64,000 nucleotides of DNA from Sphingomonas paucimobilis NBRC 13935 (GTDB taxonomy: Bacteria > Pseudomonadota > Alphaproteobacteria > Sphingomonadales > Sphingomonadaceae). The position numbers were made by a program, and so were the translations under genes. The stretch is taken from the NCBI RefSeq assembly GCF_000739895.2, contig NZ_BBJS01000030.1, forward strand, positions 124,001 to 188,000. The letters run 5' to 3'. This document shows, one piece after another, positions 9,962-17,722 of the stretch (the first letter of the stretch is position 1; each line of letters begins with the position of its first letter). The notes beneath the pieces were generated by a model. The model was given only the letters and a program-made list of their open reading frames with translations, made no database searches and was not told the origin of the DNA.

Positions 9962-12306
9962 ATCGTCACCTCGACGGTGAAGGGCAGGTCATCGCTGGCT
10001 CGACCAACCGCCACGACCGCACGATCGCCCGGACTCTGCCAGCCGTGATCCCCCCAGATACGGAACAGGCGCGGCTCGGGCGTCACGCGAACAGTCGCGC
10101 TTTCCCCCGCCGCCAGCGTGACCTTGGCGAACCCCACCAAAGCGAATTCGGGATTTTGACGATAGAGCTGCACGACTTCGCTTCCGACGCGATCGCCAGC
10201 ATTGCGCAGTCGGACCAGGACATCGCCCCCCTCGGCCTCGACGCCCAGCCACTCGAAACGGGTATAACCCTGCCCAGCCCCAAAGGCGTAGAGTGGGGTC
10301 GTTCCCCGCGCTTGTAGGCCCCGATAGCCGATCAGCACACCATCGTCATAAGGCAGGTCGCCCTGCCCGTCCGGCTGAAGCGACAAAGCGGGATAGTCGC
10401 CCTCCCGCTTGGCCAGCGTCACCGGCAAACGGCCGCCGGGTTCGATGTCCCCCGCCAGCACCGCGGCCAGCGCCGGCCCGAAACCCTCGCCAGGATACCA
10501 GGCGGACATCAGCGCTGACGCCTGGTCGCTCCACGTCGCATCAAAGGCGTGGCCGATATTGGCAATGATCGCGGTGTTGGGGTTGGCCGCGCAGATCGCG
10601 TCGATCAGCGTGCGCTGCTCCGGCGCGATGGCGGTGTCGGGCCGATCCTTGCTCTCGACGCTGGAATCCGATGTTTCGCCGATCATCAGGATCACCGCGT
10701 CGGCACTGGTAGCGGCCTCGATCGCGCGCGCCAGCATCGCCTCTGCGCTGTCGGGGCCACGAACGCCATACCAGAGGCCGTGCACGCGGGCGCCGTCATA
10801 GTGGAAGTCGACCTCGACCAGCACCCGTTGCCCAGCGGCAAGCATCATCTCGGCGCTGTCGGCATCGCCCCGCTTGAGCGAGCCCATGACGTCGGACGCC
10901 GCCATCCGCTCGGGCTGTTCGATCAACGACTGGCCATCGACTTTGAGGGAGACCGCGCCGGTCGCGCCGACATAAAAGCGGTGCGCACCATCCGCGACGG
11001 CCGTGAACCAGCCACTGGCACGAATGGCGGCCGGACGGTCGAAGACGCCCTGATCGTGCACGCCGACGAACCATACAAGAGAGTTGGTGTCGCGCACCTC
11101 CTGCCCGATGGGCTGACCCGACAGATCGCCATCGGCGAAATATTCGACCGTCATGCCCGGCCCGTCGCCCCGCACGGGCTCGACGGGCATGGCGGGCAGC
11201 CGCGGTTGCGGATCGACGCCAGGTTCGTAGACGATGTCCGCCACCCCGGCATAACGCGCGGTGATCGCCTCCAGGGGACGCGCCGCATCCGGCGAGAGCG
11301 CGATCTTGGCGAAGGTCCCGCCCTGATAGCAGGGCGCGGCGGCATTCGGGCCGATCACAGCGATCCGGCGATGCCGGCCCGGCGTCATCGGCAACAGATC
11401 GCCCTCGTTGCGCAACAGCACCATGCCGGCCGCCGCCGCCTCGACCAACAAGGCATCGGCATCCTCGACAGGCGCCGATTTCGCACCGGACCAGCGGCGG
11501 GCCGCGCGTGCCACCCGCTCGGCAGCATCCGCCACCCGCTCGGTCGCGACCTCGCCCGCCTCGACCGCCGCGACGGCCTTGATACCGACAAAGCGGGCCG
11601 GCCCGGGCATCTCCAAGTCCAGCCCGCCGTTCAGGCTGCCCACGGTCGAATGCGTGCCGAACCAGTCGCTGATGAACGGGCCGTCAAAGCCCCATTCCCG
11701 CTTCACGATGGTTGAGATATGGCCATTCTCGGCGCACCAGTCGCCATTGACCCGATTATAGGCGGTCAACATCGCCCCCGCCCCGGCCGCCGCACACAGC
11801 TCGAACGGCAGCAGATAGATTTCGCGCAAAGTCCGCTCGTCCACCACCACGTTCATGCGGTCGCGATCGGTCTCGCTGTCGTTGCAGACCAGATGCTTGA
11901 CGCAGGCGCCGACCCCGGTCGACTGGAGCCCGCGCGTCCATGCCGCTCCGGCCAGGCCCGTCAGCAGCGGGTCTTCGGAAAAATACTCGAACGCCCGTCC
12001 GGCAAGCGGACTGCGCGCCATGTTGACGTTGGGGGCGAGGACAAGATCGACCCCCATGCGGATCGCCTCACCACCGACCAGAGCCGCGACCCGCGCGATC
12101 AGCGCGACGTCGAAACTGGCCCCGAGCGCTGTTGCGCAAGGCGACAAGCGCGCGACGTCGCGTTCGTCGACCCGACCGCTGGCGATGCCCATCGGGCCGT
12201 CGCTCATATGCAGCGACGGAATACCCACCTCCGGGATCGCAACCGAGCGCCACATCGCCGCGCCGGCGGTCAGGCTCGCCTGCTGTGCGAGGGTCAGCGC
12301 CGTCAT
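9958..12306 (-). CDS. GH3 beta-glucosidase with PA14 insert
   Basis: This 782-aa glycoside hydrolase family 3 enzyme has an N-terminal TIM-barrel domain with the nucleophile Asp214 in F-I-S-D-W-F-G. The KHLVCND segment near residue 137 and the R-A-F-E-Y-F-S-E-D-P loop are typical. An alpha/beta sandwich follows, with a PA14 domain inserted at about 385-520, then a C-terminal fibronectin-type III-like domain. No signal peptide is seen, so it should be cytoplasmic. It would release glucose or a related sugar from an O-beta-glycoside. Its ATG overlaps the FMN-reductase stop by 4 bases. Within the proposed regulon it would handle O-linked sugars alongside the C-deglycosidase. Confidence 0.93.
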   Translation of the reverse strand: MTALTLAQQASLTAGAAMWRSVAIPEVGIPSLHMSDGPMGIASGRVDERDVARLSPCATALGASFDVALIARVAALVGGEAIRMGVDLVLAPNVNMARSPLAGRAFEYFSEDPLLTGLAGAAWTRGLQSTGVGACVKHLVCNDSETDRDRMNVVVDERTLREIYLLPFELCAAAGAGAMLTAYNRVNGDWCAENGHISTIVKREWGFDGPFISDWFGTHSTVGSLNGGLDLEMPGPARFVGIKAVAAVEAGEVATERVADAAERVARAARRWSGAKSAPVEDADALLVEAAAAGMVLLRNEGDLLPMTPGRHRRIAVIGPNAAAPCYQGGTFAKIALSPDAARPLEAITARYAGVADIVYEPGVDPQPRLPAMPVEPVRGDGPGMTVEYFADGDLSGQPIGQEVRDTNSLVWFVGVHDQGVFDRPAAIRASGWFTAVADGAHRFYVGATGAVSLKVDGQSLIEQPERMAASDVMGSLKRGDADSAEMMLAAGQRVLVEVDFHYDGARVHGLWYGVRGPDSAEAMLARAIEAATSADAVILMIGETSDSSVESKDRPDTAIAPEQRTLIDAICAANPNTAIIANIGHAFDATWSDQASALMSAWYPGEGFGPALAAVLAGDIEPGGRLPVTLAKREGDYPALSLQPDGQGDLPYDDGVLIGYRGLQARGTTPLYAFGAGQGYTRFEWLGVEAEGGDVLVRLRNAGDRVGSEVVQLYRQNPEFALVGFAKVTLAAGESATVRVTPEPRLFRIWGDHGWQSPGDRAVVAVGRASDDLPFTVEVTI

Positions 12307-12869
12307 GCGACCGGCTCCAGACGGAAGGCCATGATCTGCTGCGCCTGGGTTGCGATCTGCGCCGCCACGCCTTCATCGATGATCGTGCCTTCGCCGTCGA
12401 ACGGCTTCTGGGCGATCGAGTTGATCGCGATCCCCGCTGGGGTCGGCCAGCCTCGCATCGCATGGACGATCCCGCGCAGCGCCGCCAGCGTGACGCCGCC
12501 CGCCTGCCATCCCGCCGCCGAGACGATCAGCCCCACGGGCATGCCGTCGAAATAGATCCGCTCGTCCCCGCGCAGATCCTCGAGCAGGTCGATGGCGTTC
12601 TTCACCACACCCGAGACGCCGCCATGATAGCCGGGCGTGCCGATGACGAGACCGTCCGCCTCGCGCAGCGCGGCGACGAAGGCGGCCTCTTCCTCTGTGC
12701 GTTCGGGACGTTCCGGATTGAAGTGTGGCAATGCCGCCAGCGCCGGACCGTCGAACATAGTGGTTTTCGCCCCCATGCGCCCGCATTCTGCCAGGACCGA
12801 GCGGACCAGCATCTCGCTCGACGAACGGGGTCGGAAGGTGCCGCCAATCCCCACGATATGCCGCGCCAT
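12303..12869 (-). CDS. NADPH-dependent FMN reductase family protein
   Basis: This 188-aa flavodoxin-fold protein belongs to the NADPH-dependent FMN reductase family (PF03358). The phosphate-binding loop is G-T-F-R-P-R-S-S-S-E-M near the N-terminus, and the flavin loop is G-T-P-G-Y-H-G-G-V-S-G-V-V-K-N-A in the middle. It begins 4 bp after the stop of the luciferase-like monooxygenase gene, so it is the likely supplier of reduced FMN to that enzyme (a two-component monooxygenase). It overlaps the GH3 start by 4 bases. The flavin-supply role is inference from adjacency. Confidence 0.88.
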   Translation of the reverse strand: MARHIVGIGGTFRPRSSSEMLVRSVLAECGRMGAKTTMFDGPALAALPHFNPERPERTEEEAAFVAALREADGLVIGTPGYHGGVSGVVKNAIDLLEDLRGDERIYFDGMPVGLIVSAAGWQAGGVTLAALRGIVHAMRGWPTPAGIAINSIAQKPFDGEGTIIDEGVAAQIATQAQQIMAFRLEPVA

Positions 12870-12873
12870 CGGA

Positions 12874-13977
12874 TCAGGCCTTCTTGAACGCGGGCATGAC
12901 CTTTTCGGACAGCAGCCGCAGTGTCTGGTCGCCTAGCCGCAGCCGCTCGTCGGTCAACGGCCCCGTGGTCGTGCCGCACAGGATATTGCCGATGCCCAGT
13001 TCCTCATAGGGCTTGAGATGCTCGATCACCGTCTCGGGCGAACCGTACAGGCACCAGGTGCCGATCCAGTCCTCGGTCAGCGCGTTGGGCGTGCGGTCGG
13101 TCTTCCTGTTGGCCTCGTTCGACTCGGCGCGGGCATTGAATTCGGCCTCGCGCTCGATGGCGTCCTGATAGGCGCGCAGGATGGTCATCATCTCGTCACG
13201 CGCCTGTTCGTCGGTGTCGGCCAGATGGACCAGCTGATAGGTATGGGTCGTCCAGTCGAGCGCGCGGGCGACCTTCTCCGGACTATGCCCGGCTTCGTCC
13301 AGCAAGGCGCGATAGATGCCAAAATATTTGGCGACGTGCTTCATCGGCTCGGTTCCGCCGATCTGCGGCGGGGTGAAGGCCGGGATGAAGGCGGGCCAGG
13401 CGTTTTCGGCAGCGCGGCGCGCGCTCGATTCCTTCATCGCCACCGGCATCAGGCGCGCATGTCCCTCGCTATAGGCCGCAGGCGCGATCCGTTGCAGCAC
13501 CCGGCCCTGGTGCGGGCCGTTGTCGATCTCGACCGCCGGATCGTCCATCGTCTTGGCCCAGAGCTGTTCGGCCAAGGCGAGGTTCTTTTCCGAGATGGCG
13601 CCCGCATCACGGTAATCGACGCCGAAGCCGATCATCTCCTCGGGCGTGGTGCCTGAGCCGACACCCACCAGCAGCTTGCCGTCGGTCAGTTGGTCGAGGA
13701 TGTTGATCCGCTCGACGAAGCGCACCGGGTGATGCAGCGGCACCGAGGTGACCGAAAAGCCGAAATGCATGTGCGGGAATTTGGCCGCCAGATAGGACGC
13801 GAACATATAGCTGTCGCTGGCGATCGGCATGTAACCGTTGAAATGGTGATCCGGCATGAAAAGCGCATCGAAACCAAGCGCCGCGGCACGCTCCGCGTGG
13901 CGGGTCAGGCCATGGATCAGCGCGCGATCCTCGTCGGGCGCCATCGACCGTGCATTGAGGAATACCGAGAAACGCAT
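12874..13977 (-). CDS. LLM-class flavin-dependent monooxygenase
   Basis: This 367-aa bacterial-luciferase-like (LLM) protein has a TIM barrel with the usual early A-L-G-F-D-A-L-F-M-P-D-H-H and the segment L-T-D-G-K-L-L-V-G-V-G-S-G. Members use FMNH2 and oxygen to oxidise diverse compounds, sometimes breaking C-C, C-S or C-N bonds. The start at 13977 has a clear GGGAGAGG ribosome site; seven codons upstream are excluded. It is the first gene of the four-gene operon and is divergent from the TetR gene, with a predicted operator at 14053-14068. The substrate is unknown; a modification of the glycoside or its aglycone is the contextual guess. Confidence 0.88.
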   Translation of the reverse strand: MRFSVFLNARSMAPDEDRALIHGLTRHAERAAALGFDALFMPDHHFNGYMPIASDSYMFASYLAAKFPHMHFGFSVTSVPLHHPVRFVERINILDQLTDGKLLVGVGSGTTPEEMIGFGVDYRDAGAISEKNLALAEQLWAKTMDDPAVEIDNGPHQGRVLQRIAPAAYSEGHARLMPVAMKESSARRAAENAWPAFIPAFTPPQIGGTEPMKHVAKYFGIYRALLDEAGHSPEKVARALDWTTHTYQLVHLADTDEQARDEMMTILRAYQDAIEREAEFNARAESNEANRKTDRTPNALTEDWIGTWCLYGSPETVIEHLKPYEELGIGNILCGTTTGPLTDERLRLGDQTLRLLSEKVMPAFKKA

Positions 13978-14052
13978 CCAACCTCTCCCTTTTATCATGC
14001 CCGCCGTGGCCCGGCGCGTTGCCGCATTGATGCGGTTCGTCTAAAATAAAAT

Positions 14053-14068
14053 TAGAACTGCAATTCTG
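14053..14068. promoter_or_regulatory. Predicted TetR operator, site 2 (LLM/TetR divergent promoter)
   Basis: TAGAACTGCAATTCTG fits TAGAA-N6-TTCTR. It lies 37 bp before the TetR start and about 75 bp before the LLM start, so it could control both directions, including autoregulation. It is very similar to site 4; both are followed by ATA. Confidence 0.7.
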
Positions 14069-14105
14069 ATATGACGGTCTCCTATGGGCTGTCAATGGGG
14101 TGGTG

Positions 14106-14774
14106 ATGGATATCGAGACGATCTTGGCGAAGGCGCGCGCGCCGCAGCAGGGCCGCAGCAAAGCGAGTTTCGAGCGGATGCTGGCCACCGCCGAGGAATT
14201 GATGACCCAGCGCGGGTCGGACGAATTCACGCTGAACGAGGTCGCCAAGCACGGCAAAGTGTCGATCGGTTCGATCTATTGCCGCTTCGACAGCAAGGAC
14301 GACCTGGTCCATGTCGTGCAGCTACGGGTGCTGGAACGAGTGGACGCCGACATGCTGGCCGTGATCGCAGAGCTGAATGCGCGCGGCGGCGGCCTGATCG
14401 ACATGGTGCACGACTTGGTCGAATCGGTGGCCGAAGTGTTGCGGCGCTATGCCGACGTGATGCGCCCGCTGATGCTGCGCGCGAGCGCCGATCCGGTGAT
14501 CGCCGCCATCGGCAAACGCAGCTACGGCCGCACGAGCGAGGCGGTGATCGCCGCGCTGCTGACCAATCGCGACTCGATCCGCCACCCCGATCCCGAGCAC
14601 GCAGCCGATGCGGGCTTCCGCATTCTTTACGCCTCGATCGCACGCTATCTCGGCTTCGGCTCGTCGATCGACGCGGCCGGCGAAGGCGATTGGACGGAGT
14701 TGAAGGCCGATCTGGCCGACATGCTCGCCGCCTATCTGTCGACCAGTCCCAAGGCACGCCCTGCCCGCGCTTAG
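14106..14774 (+). CDS. TetR-family transcriptional regulator, proposed master of the glycoside regulon
   Basis: This 222-aa regulator has a TetR N-terminal helix-turn-helix (residues about 14-66). A-T-A-E-E-L-M-T-Q-R-G comes first, then F-T-L-N-E-V-A-K-H-G-K-V-S-I-G-S-I-Y-C-R-F with the usual tyrosine/arginine recognition end. A helical ligand-binding domain follows. ATG 14106 is preferred over in-frame GTG codons at 14100 and 14103 because of a GGGG ribosome site 5 bases upstream. It lies between the operator-bearing LLM and GMC promoters, the usual position for a local repressor. The ligand, perhaps the aglycone or a 3-keto-glycoside, cannot be read from the sequence. Confidence 0.9.
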   Translation: MDIETILAKARAPQQGRSKASFERMLATAEELMTQRGSDEFTLNEVAKHGKVSIGSIYCRFDSKDDLVHVVQLRVLERVDADMLAVIAELNARGGGLIDMVHDLVESVAEVLRRYADVMRPLMLRASADPVIAAIGKRSYGRTSEAVIAALLTNRDSIRHPDPEHAADAGFRILYASIARYLGFGSSIDAAGEGDWTELKADLADMLAAYLSTSPKARPARA

Positions 14775-14803
14775 CGCTTGCGCCGCCTTCCGAATCGCCT
14801 TAC

Positions 14804-14819
14804 TAGAATAATAGTTCTA
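14804..14819. promoter_or_regulatory. Predicted TetR operator, site 3 (GMC operon promoter)
   Basis: TAGAATAATAGTTCTA is a near-perfect 16-bp palindrome of the TAGAA-N6-TTCTR type. It sits 46 bp before the start of the subunit-3 gene, in the short gap after the TetR stop. Confidence 0.7.
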
Positions 14820-14865
14820 ATTACAGTCGCTGACAAAAGCGGCGTAGGCGAGGATGAGGCACGTC

Positions 14866-15495
14866 ATGGCCGATACGGGCTTGGCTCGGCGCGAGATATT
14901 GGGAGGGGCGGCACTGTTCGCGATGGCGGTGGGCATTCCCGCCGCCGCCGTCCGATGGACCGACACGGCAGAGGTCGTCACCGACCGGCAACGTGCGCTT
15001 CTGCGCGATGTCGCCCAGCGCGTCCTGCCACGGACCACAACCCCCGGCGCGGGCGAGATCGGCGCGCATGACTTCGTCATCCTAGCGCTTGCCCATGGGC
15101 TGGACGGCACCCGCGCCCCCGCCGCCGGGGCGGCCCTGCCCGCGACGATCACCCGCCATCAACGCCGGGACGGAACGCTCGACTATCTCGACTGGCTCGA
15201 ATGGCAGCTCGATGCCGGGACGCACGGCGACTATTTGGCCGTCCCCCCCGCCGGGCGGGAAGCGGCAGTCGCGGCGATCGACAAGGCGGCCTTTGCCGAT
15301 GCCGGACCCGACGCGGTCGAATCCCCCTGGCGCAAACTGAAGGGTCTGATCCTCACCGCCTATTACACCTCCGAGGTCGGCGGCTCGCGCGAACTGCAAT
15401 ACGAACTCGTCCCCGGTCGGTGGGACGCCGACATCCCTTACATTCCCGGAAGCCGCGCCTGGTCGAGCGACTGGACCGCAGTGGAGTTCAGCTAA
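14866..15495 (+). CDS. Gluconate 2-dehydrogenase subunit 3 family protein (Tat-exported small subunit)
   Basis: This 209-aa protein matches the gluconate 2-dehydrogenase subunit 3 family (PF13618), the small partner of membrane-linked GMC dehydrogenases. The N-terminus A-R-R-E-I-L-G-G-A-A-L-F is a twin-arginine-like export signal. The core includes the conserved W-R-K-L-K-G-L-I-L-T-A-Y-Y-T-S-E segment. ATG 14866 is chosen because a GAGG ribosome site is well spaced; ATG 14854 has none. The stop overlaps the next ATG by one base (TAATG). With the GMC subunit it would form a periplasmic sugar or glycoside dehydrogenase. Confidence 0.85.
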   Translation: MADTGLARREILGGAALFAMAVGIPAAAVRWTDTAEVVTDRQRALLRDVAQRVLPRTTTPGAGEIGAHDFVILALAHGLDGTRAPAAGAALPATITRHQRRDGTLDYLDWLEWQLDAGTHGDYLAVPPAGREAAVAAIDKAAFADAGPDAVESPWRKLKGLILTAYYTSEVGGSRELQYELVPGRWDADIPYIPGSRAWSSDWTAVEFS

Positions 15496-17192
15496 TGGCG
15501 CAACATCCCGTTTTCGACGCCATCGTGGTGGGCTCGGGCATCACCGGCGGGCTGGCGGCCAAGGAACTGACCGAGGCCGGGCTCAAGGTGCTGATGATCG
15601 AGCGCGGGCCGATGATCGAGCATGGCAGCGGCTATACCCGCGAGACGCTGGCGCCCTGGGATCTGGAGTTTCGCGGGGTCGCCGACGCCGAACTCTACGA
15701 CAAGGATTATGCCGTCCAGCGCAAGAACCGGCACTTTACCGAGTTCACCCAAGACCATTTCGTCAACGACCGTGAGAACCCCTACACCACCGAAGGCGAG
15801 ACAGCGTTCAACTGGTGGCGCAGTTATCAGCTGGGCGGGCGATCACTGACCTGGGGACGGCAATGCTATCGCTGGTCGGATTACGACTTCGACGCCAATC
15901 GCCGCGATGGCCATGGTACCGATTGGCCGATCCGCTACGCCGATCTCGCGCCCTGGTATGACAAGGTCGAGGAGTTCATCGGGGTCGCGGGCATGGCGGA
16001 GGGCCTGCCCCAGCTTCCCGACGGGCGCTTTCAGCCGCCCATGGCGCTGAATGCCGTCGAGCAGCACACCCGCGAGGTGATCGGCCGCCAATGGCCCGGT
16101 CGTCGCCTGACCATCGGGCGCAACGCCAACCTGACCGAGGCCAAGCCCGATCAGGGGCGCGCGGCGTGCCAATATCGCTCGATCTGCGCGCGCGGCTGTT
16201 CCTATGGTGCCTATTTCTCGACGCAGAGCTCGACGCTGCCCGCCGCGCAGAAGACCGGCAATCTGACGCTCGTCACCGACGCGGTGGTCGAGGCGGTCGA
16301 GCAGGACCCGGCGACCGGCCGCGCCACCGGCGTGCGCTTCATCAACACCAAGGACGGCACGCGCCAGCGCGCTTATGCCCGGATCGTGTTCCTGAATGCC
16401 GGTTCGTTCAACAGCGTCGGCGTGCTGCTCCGCTCGGCGAACGAAGCCAATCCCCACGGTCTCGCCAATTCGAGCGGCGTGCTGGGCACCCACATCATGG
16501 ATCATGCCCAATCGGTCGCCGGCATCGCGATCATGCCGGGGTTTGAAAGCCACACCTATTTCGGCAATCGCCCGACCGGGGTGGTCATCCCCCGCTTCCG
16601 CAACCTGGATACGATCGACGGCAAGGGGCATACGCGCGGCTTCTCCTATCAGGGCGGCGCATTCCGCGCGGCCTGGACCGGTGGCAAGCGCGCCGCCGGC
16701 GTCGGCAAGGATTACAAGGACAGCCTTCGCGACCCCGGCATGTGGCGTATGGTGCTGGTCGCCTTTGCGGACTCGATGCCGCGTGCGAGCAACCGCATCA
16801 CGCTCGACCCGGCCGTCAAGGACGCCACCGGTCTTGCCGCCCTGCGCATCAACTTCGCGCACGGGGCGCAGGAACATGCCGCACTGGCCGATGCCAAGAC
16901 GGAAGCGGCCGCGATGCTGACCGCTGCGGGGGGCCATGTCATCATGGGGATGGATACGCCCAATCCGGGGGGCTCGGCCATCCACGAGATGGGCGGCGCG
17001 CGCATGGGGCATGATCCCCGGACGAGCGTGCTCAACAAGTGGAGCCAGGCGCATGACGTGCCCAATCTGTTCGTCACCGACGGTGCGCAAATGTCGTCCT
17101 CGGCCTGCCAGAATCCCTCGCTGACCTATATGGCGCTGACCGCGCGGGCCTGCGCGAACGCGGTGTCAATGCTGAAGGAAGGCGCGATCTGA
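15495..17192 (+). CDS. GMC-family FAD oxidoreductase, probable glycoside 3-dehydrogenase large subunit
   Basis: This 565-aa GMC flavoprotein has the N-terminal FAD motif V-G-S-G-I-T-G-G-L-A-A-K-E-L. It has a cysteine-rich loop (A-C-Q-Y-R-S-I-C-A-R-G-C) and the C-terminal catalytic His/Asn region, H-E-M-G-G-A-R-M-G and A-C-Q-N-P-S-L-T. The cysteine-rich loop and subunit-3 partner are typical of the bacterial dehydrogenase group that oxidises sugars or glycosides at C3. C-glycoside breakdown in soil and gut bacteria starts with 3-oxidation of the sugar, and the neighbouring C-deglycosidase pair needs such a 3-keto substrate. The exact regiochemistry is inference. Confidence 0.88.
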   Translation: MAQHPVFDAIVVGSGITGGLAAKELTEAGLKVLMIERGPMIEHGSGYTRETLAPWDLEFRGVADAELYDKDYAVQRKNRHFTEFTQDHFVNDRENPYTTEGETAFNWWRSYQLGGRSLTWGRQCYRWSDYDFDANRRDGHGTDWPIRYADLAPWYDKVEEFIGVAGMAEGLPQLPDGRFQPPMALNAVEQHTREVIGRQWPGRRLTIGRNANLTEAKPDQGRAACQYRSICARGCSYGAYFSTQSSTLPAAQKTGNLTLVTDAVVEAVEQDPATGRATGVRFINTKDGTRQRAYARIVFLNAGSFNSVGVLLRSANEANPHGLANSSGVLGTHIMDHAQSVAGIAIMPGFESHTYFGNRPTGVVIPRFRNLDTIDGKGHTRGFSYQGGAFRAAWTGGKRAAGVGKDYKDSLRDPGMWRMVLVAFADSMPRASNRITLDPAVKDATGLAALRINFAHGAQEHAALADAKTEAAAMLTAAGGHVIMGMDTPNPGGSAIHEMGGARMGHDPRTSVLNKWSQAHDVPNLFVTDGAQMSSSACQNPSLTYMALTARACANAVSMLKEGAI

Positions 17193-17220
17193 TCCTCATC
17201 CGTCAGGTACGACGATGCTG

Positions 17221-17253
17221 GGGGCGGTCTTTGAATGAAAGGCCGCCCCTTTT
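17221..17253 (+). terminator. Rho-independent terminator of the GMC operon
   Basis: A 12-bp stem (17221-17232 with 17238-17249, one G-U pair) and 5-nt loop is followed by TTTT on the plus strand, 28 bp after the GMC stop. Confidence 0.85.
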
Positions 17254-17274
17254 GTTGGCGAAGATGAATGGGCT

Positions 17275-17315
17275 GGACAAAAGAAAGGGGCGGCTTCCCG
17301 ATCGGAAGCCGCCCC
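17275..17315 (-). terminator. Rho-independent terminator of the deglycosidase operon
   Basis: A perfect 12-bp stem (17287-17298 with 17304-17315) and 5-nt loop lies after the small-subunit stop. On the minus strand it is followed by a T-rich tail, TTTCTTTTG. It faces the plus-strand terminator at 17221-17253. Confidence 0.85.
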
Positions 17316-17336
17316 CCTCATCCGCCGAACCGGCGT

Positions 17337-17711
17337 TCAGCGCAGCGTCAGCGTCTTGGCGTCCTTCGTCGTCGGCACGAACGGCAGGTAGGAGATGCGC
17401 ATCGTCTCAGCCAGTTCGATCCGATGCTCGCCGGGCGCGAGCCCCCCGGCCCGCTTCACGCCCACCAGCGCCTTCTCGCCGAAGTTCCAGCGGTCGCCAT
17501 ATTCGGTTTCCATCTCGTCCAGCGTCCAGGTGCGCCCCCGCAGCGACACGGTGATGTCCTCGCGCGGTATCGCTTCCCCATCGACGCTGACCGCCACATT
17601 CTCGATCATCGACAGGCCCAGTCCCCGATAATAGGGCAACCGTGCCTCGATGGTGAAACCGCTATCGGTCGCCTTCAGGCTGTCTTCCACGATCATCTTG
17701 TTGTCGAACAT
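17337..17711 (-). CDS. C-glycoside deglycosidase beta subunit (CarC/DgpB-type, DUF6379)
   Basis: This 124-aa protein resembles the small subunit of C-glycoside deglycosidases. It has the characteristic Y-Y-R-G-L-G-L-S-M-I-E-N-V segment near residue 27, then V-S-V-D-G-E-A-I-P-R-E-D-I and a beta-rich body. In characterised enzymes (CarC, DgpB) this subunit packs on the TIM-barrel partner and shapes the active site. It begins 11 bp after the stop of that partner gene, as expected for a heteromeric enzyme. It has no signal peptide, so it is cytoplasmic. The family call rests on remembered sequence and the paired neighbour; a profile search would settle it. Confidence 0.8.
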   Translation of the reverse strand: MFDNKMIVEDSLKATDSGFTIEARLPYYRGLGLSMIENVAVSVDGEAIPREDITVSLRGRTWTLDEMETEYGDRWNFGEKALVGVKRAGGLAPGEHRIELAETMRISYLPFVPTTKDAKTLTLR

Positions 17712-17722
17712 CGGCAGGTCCT

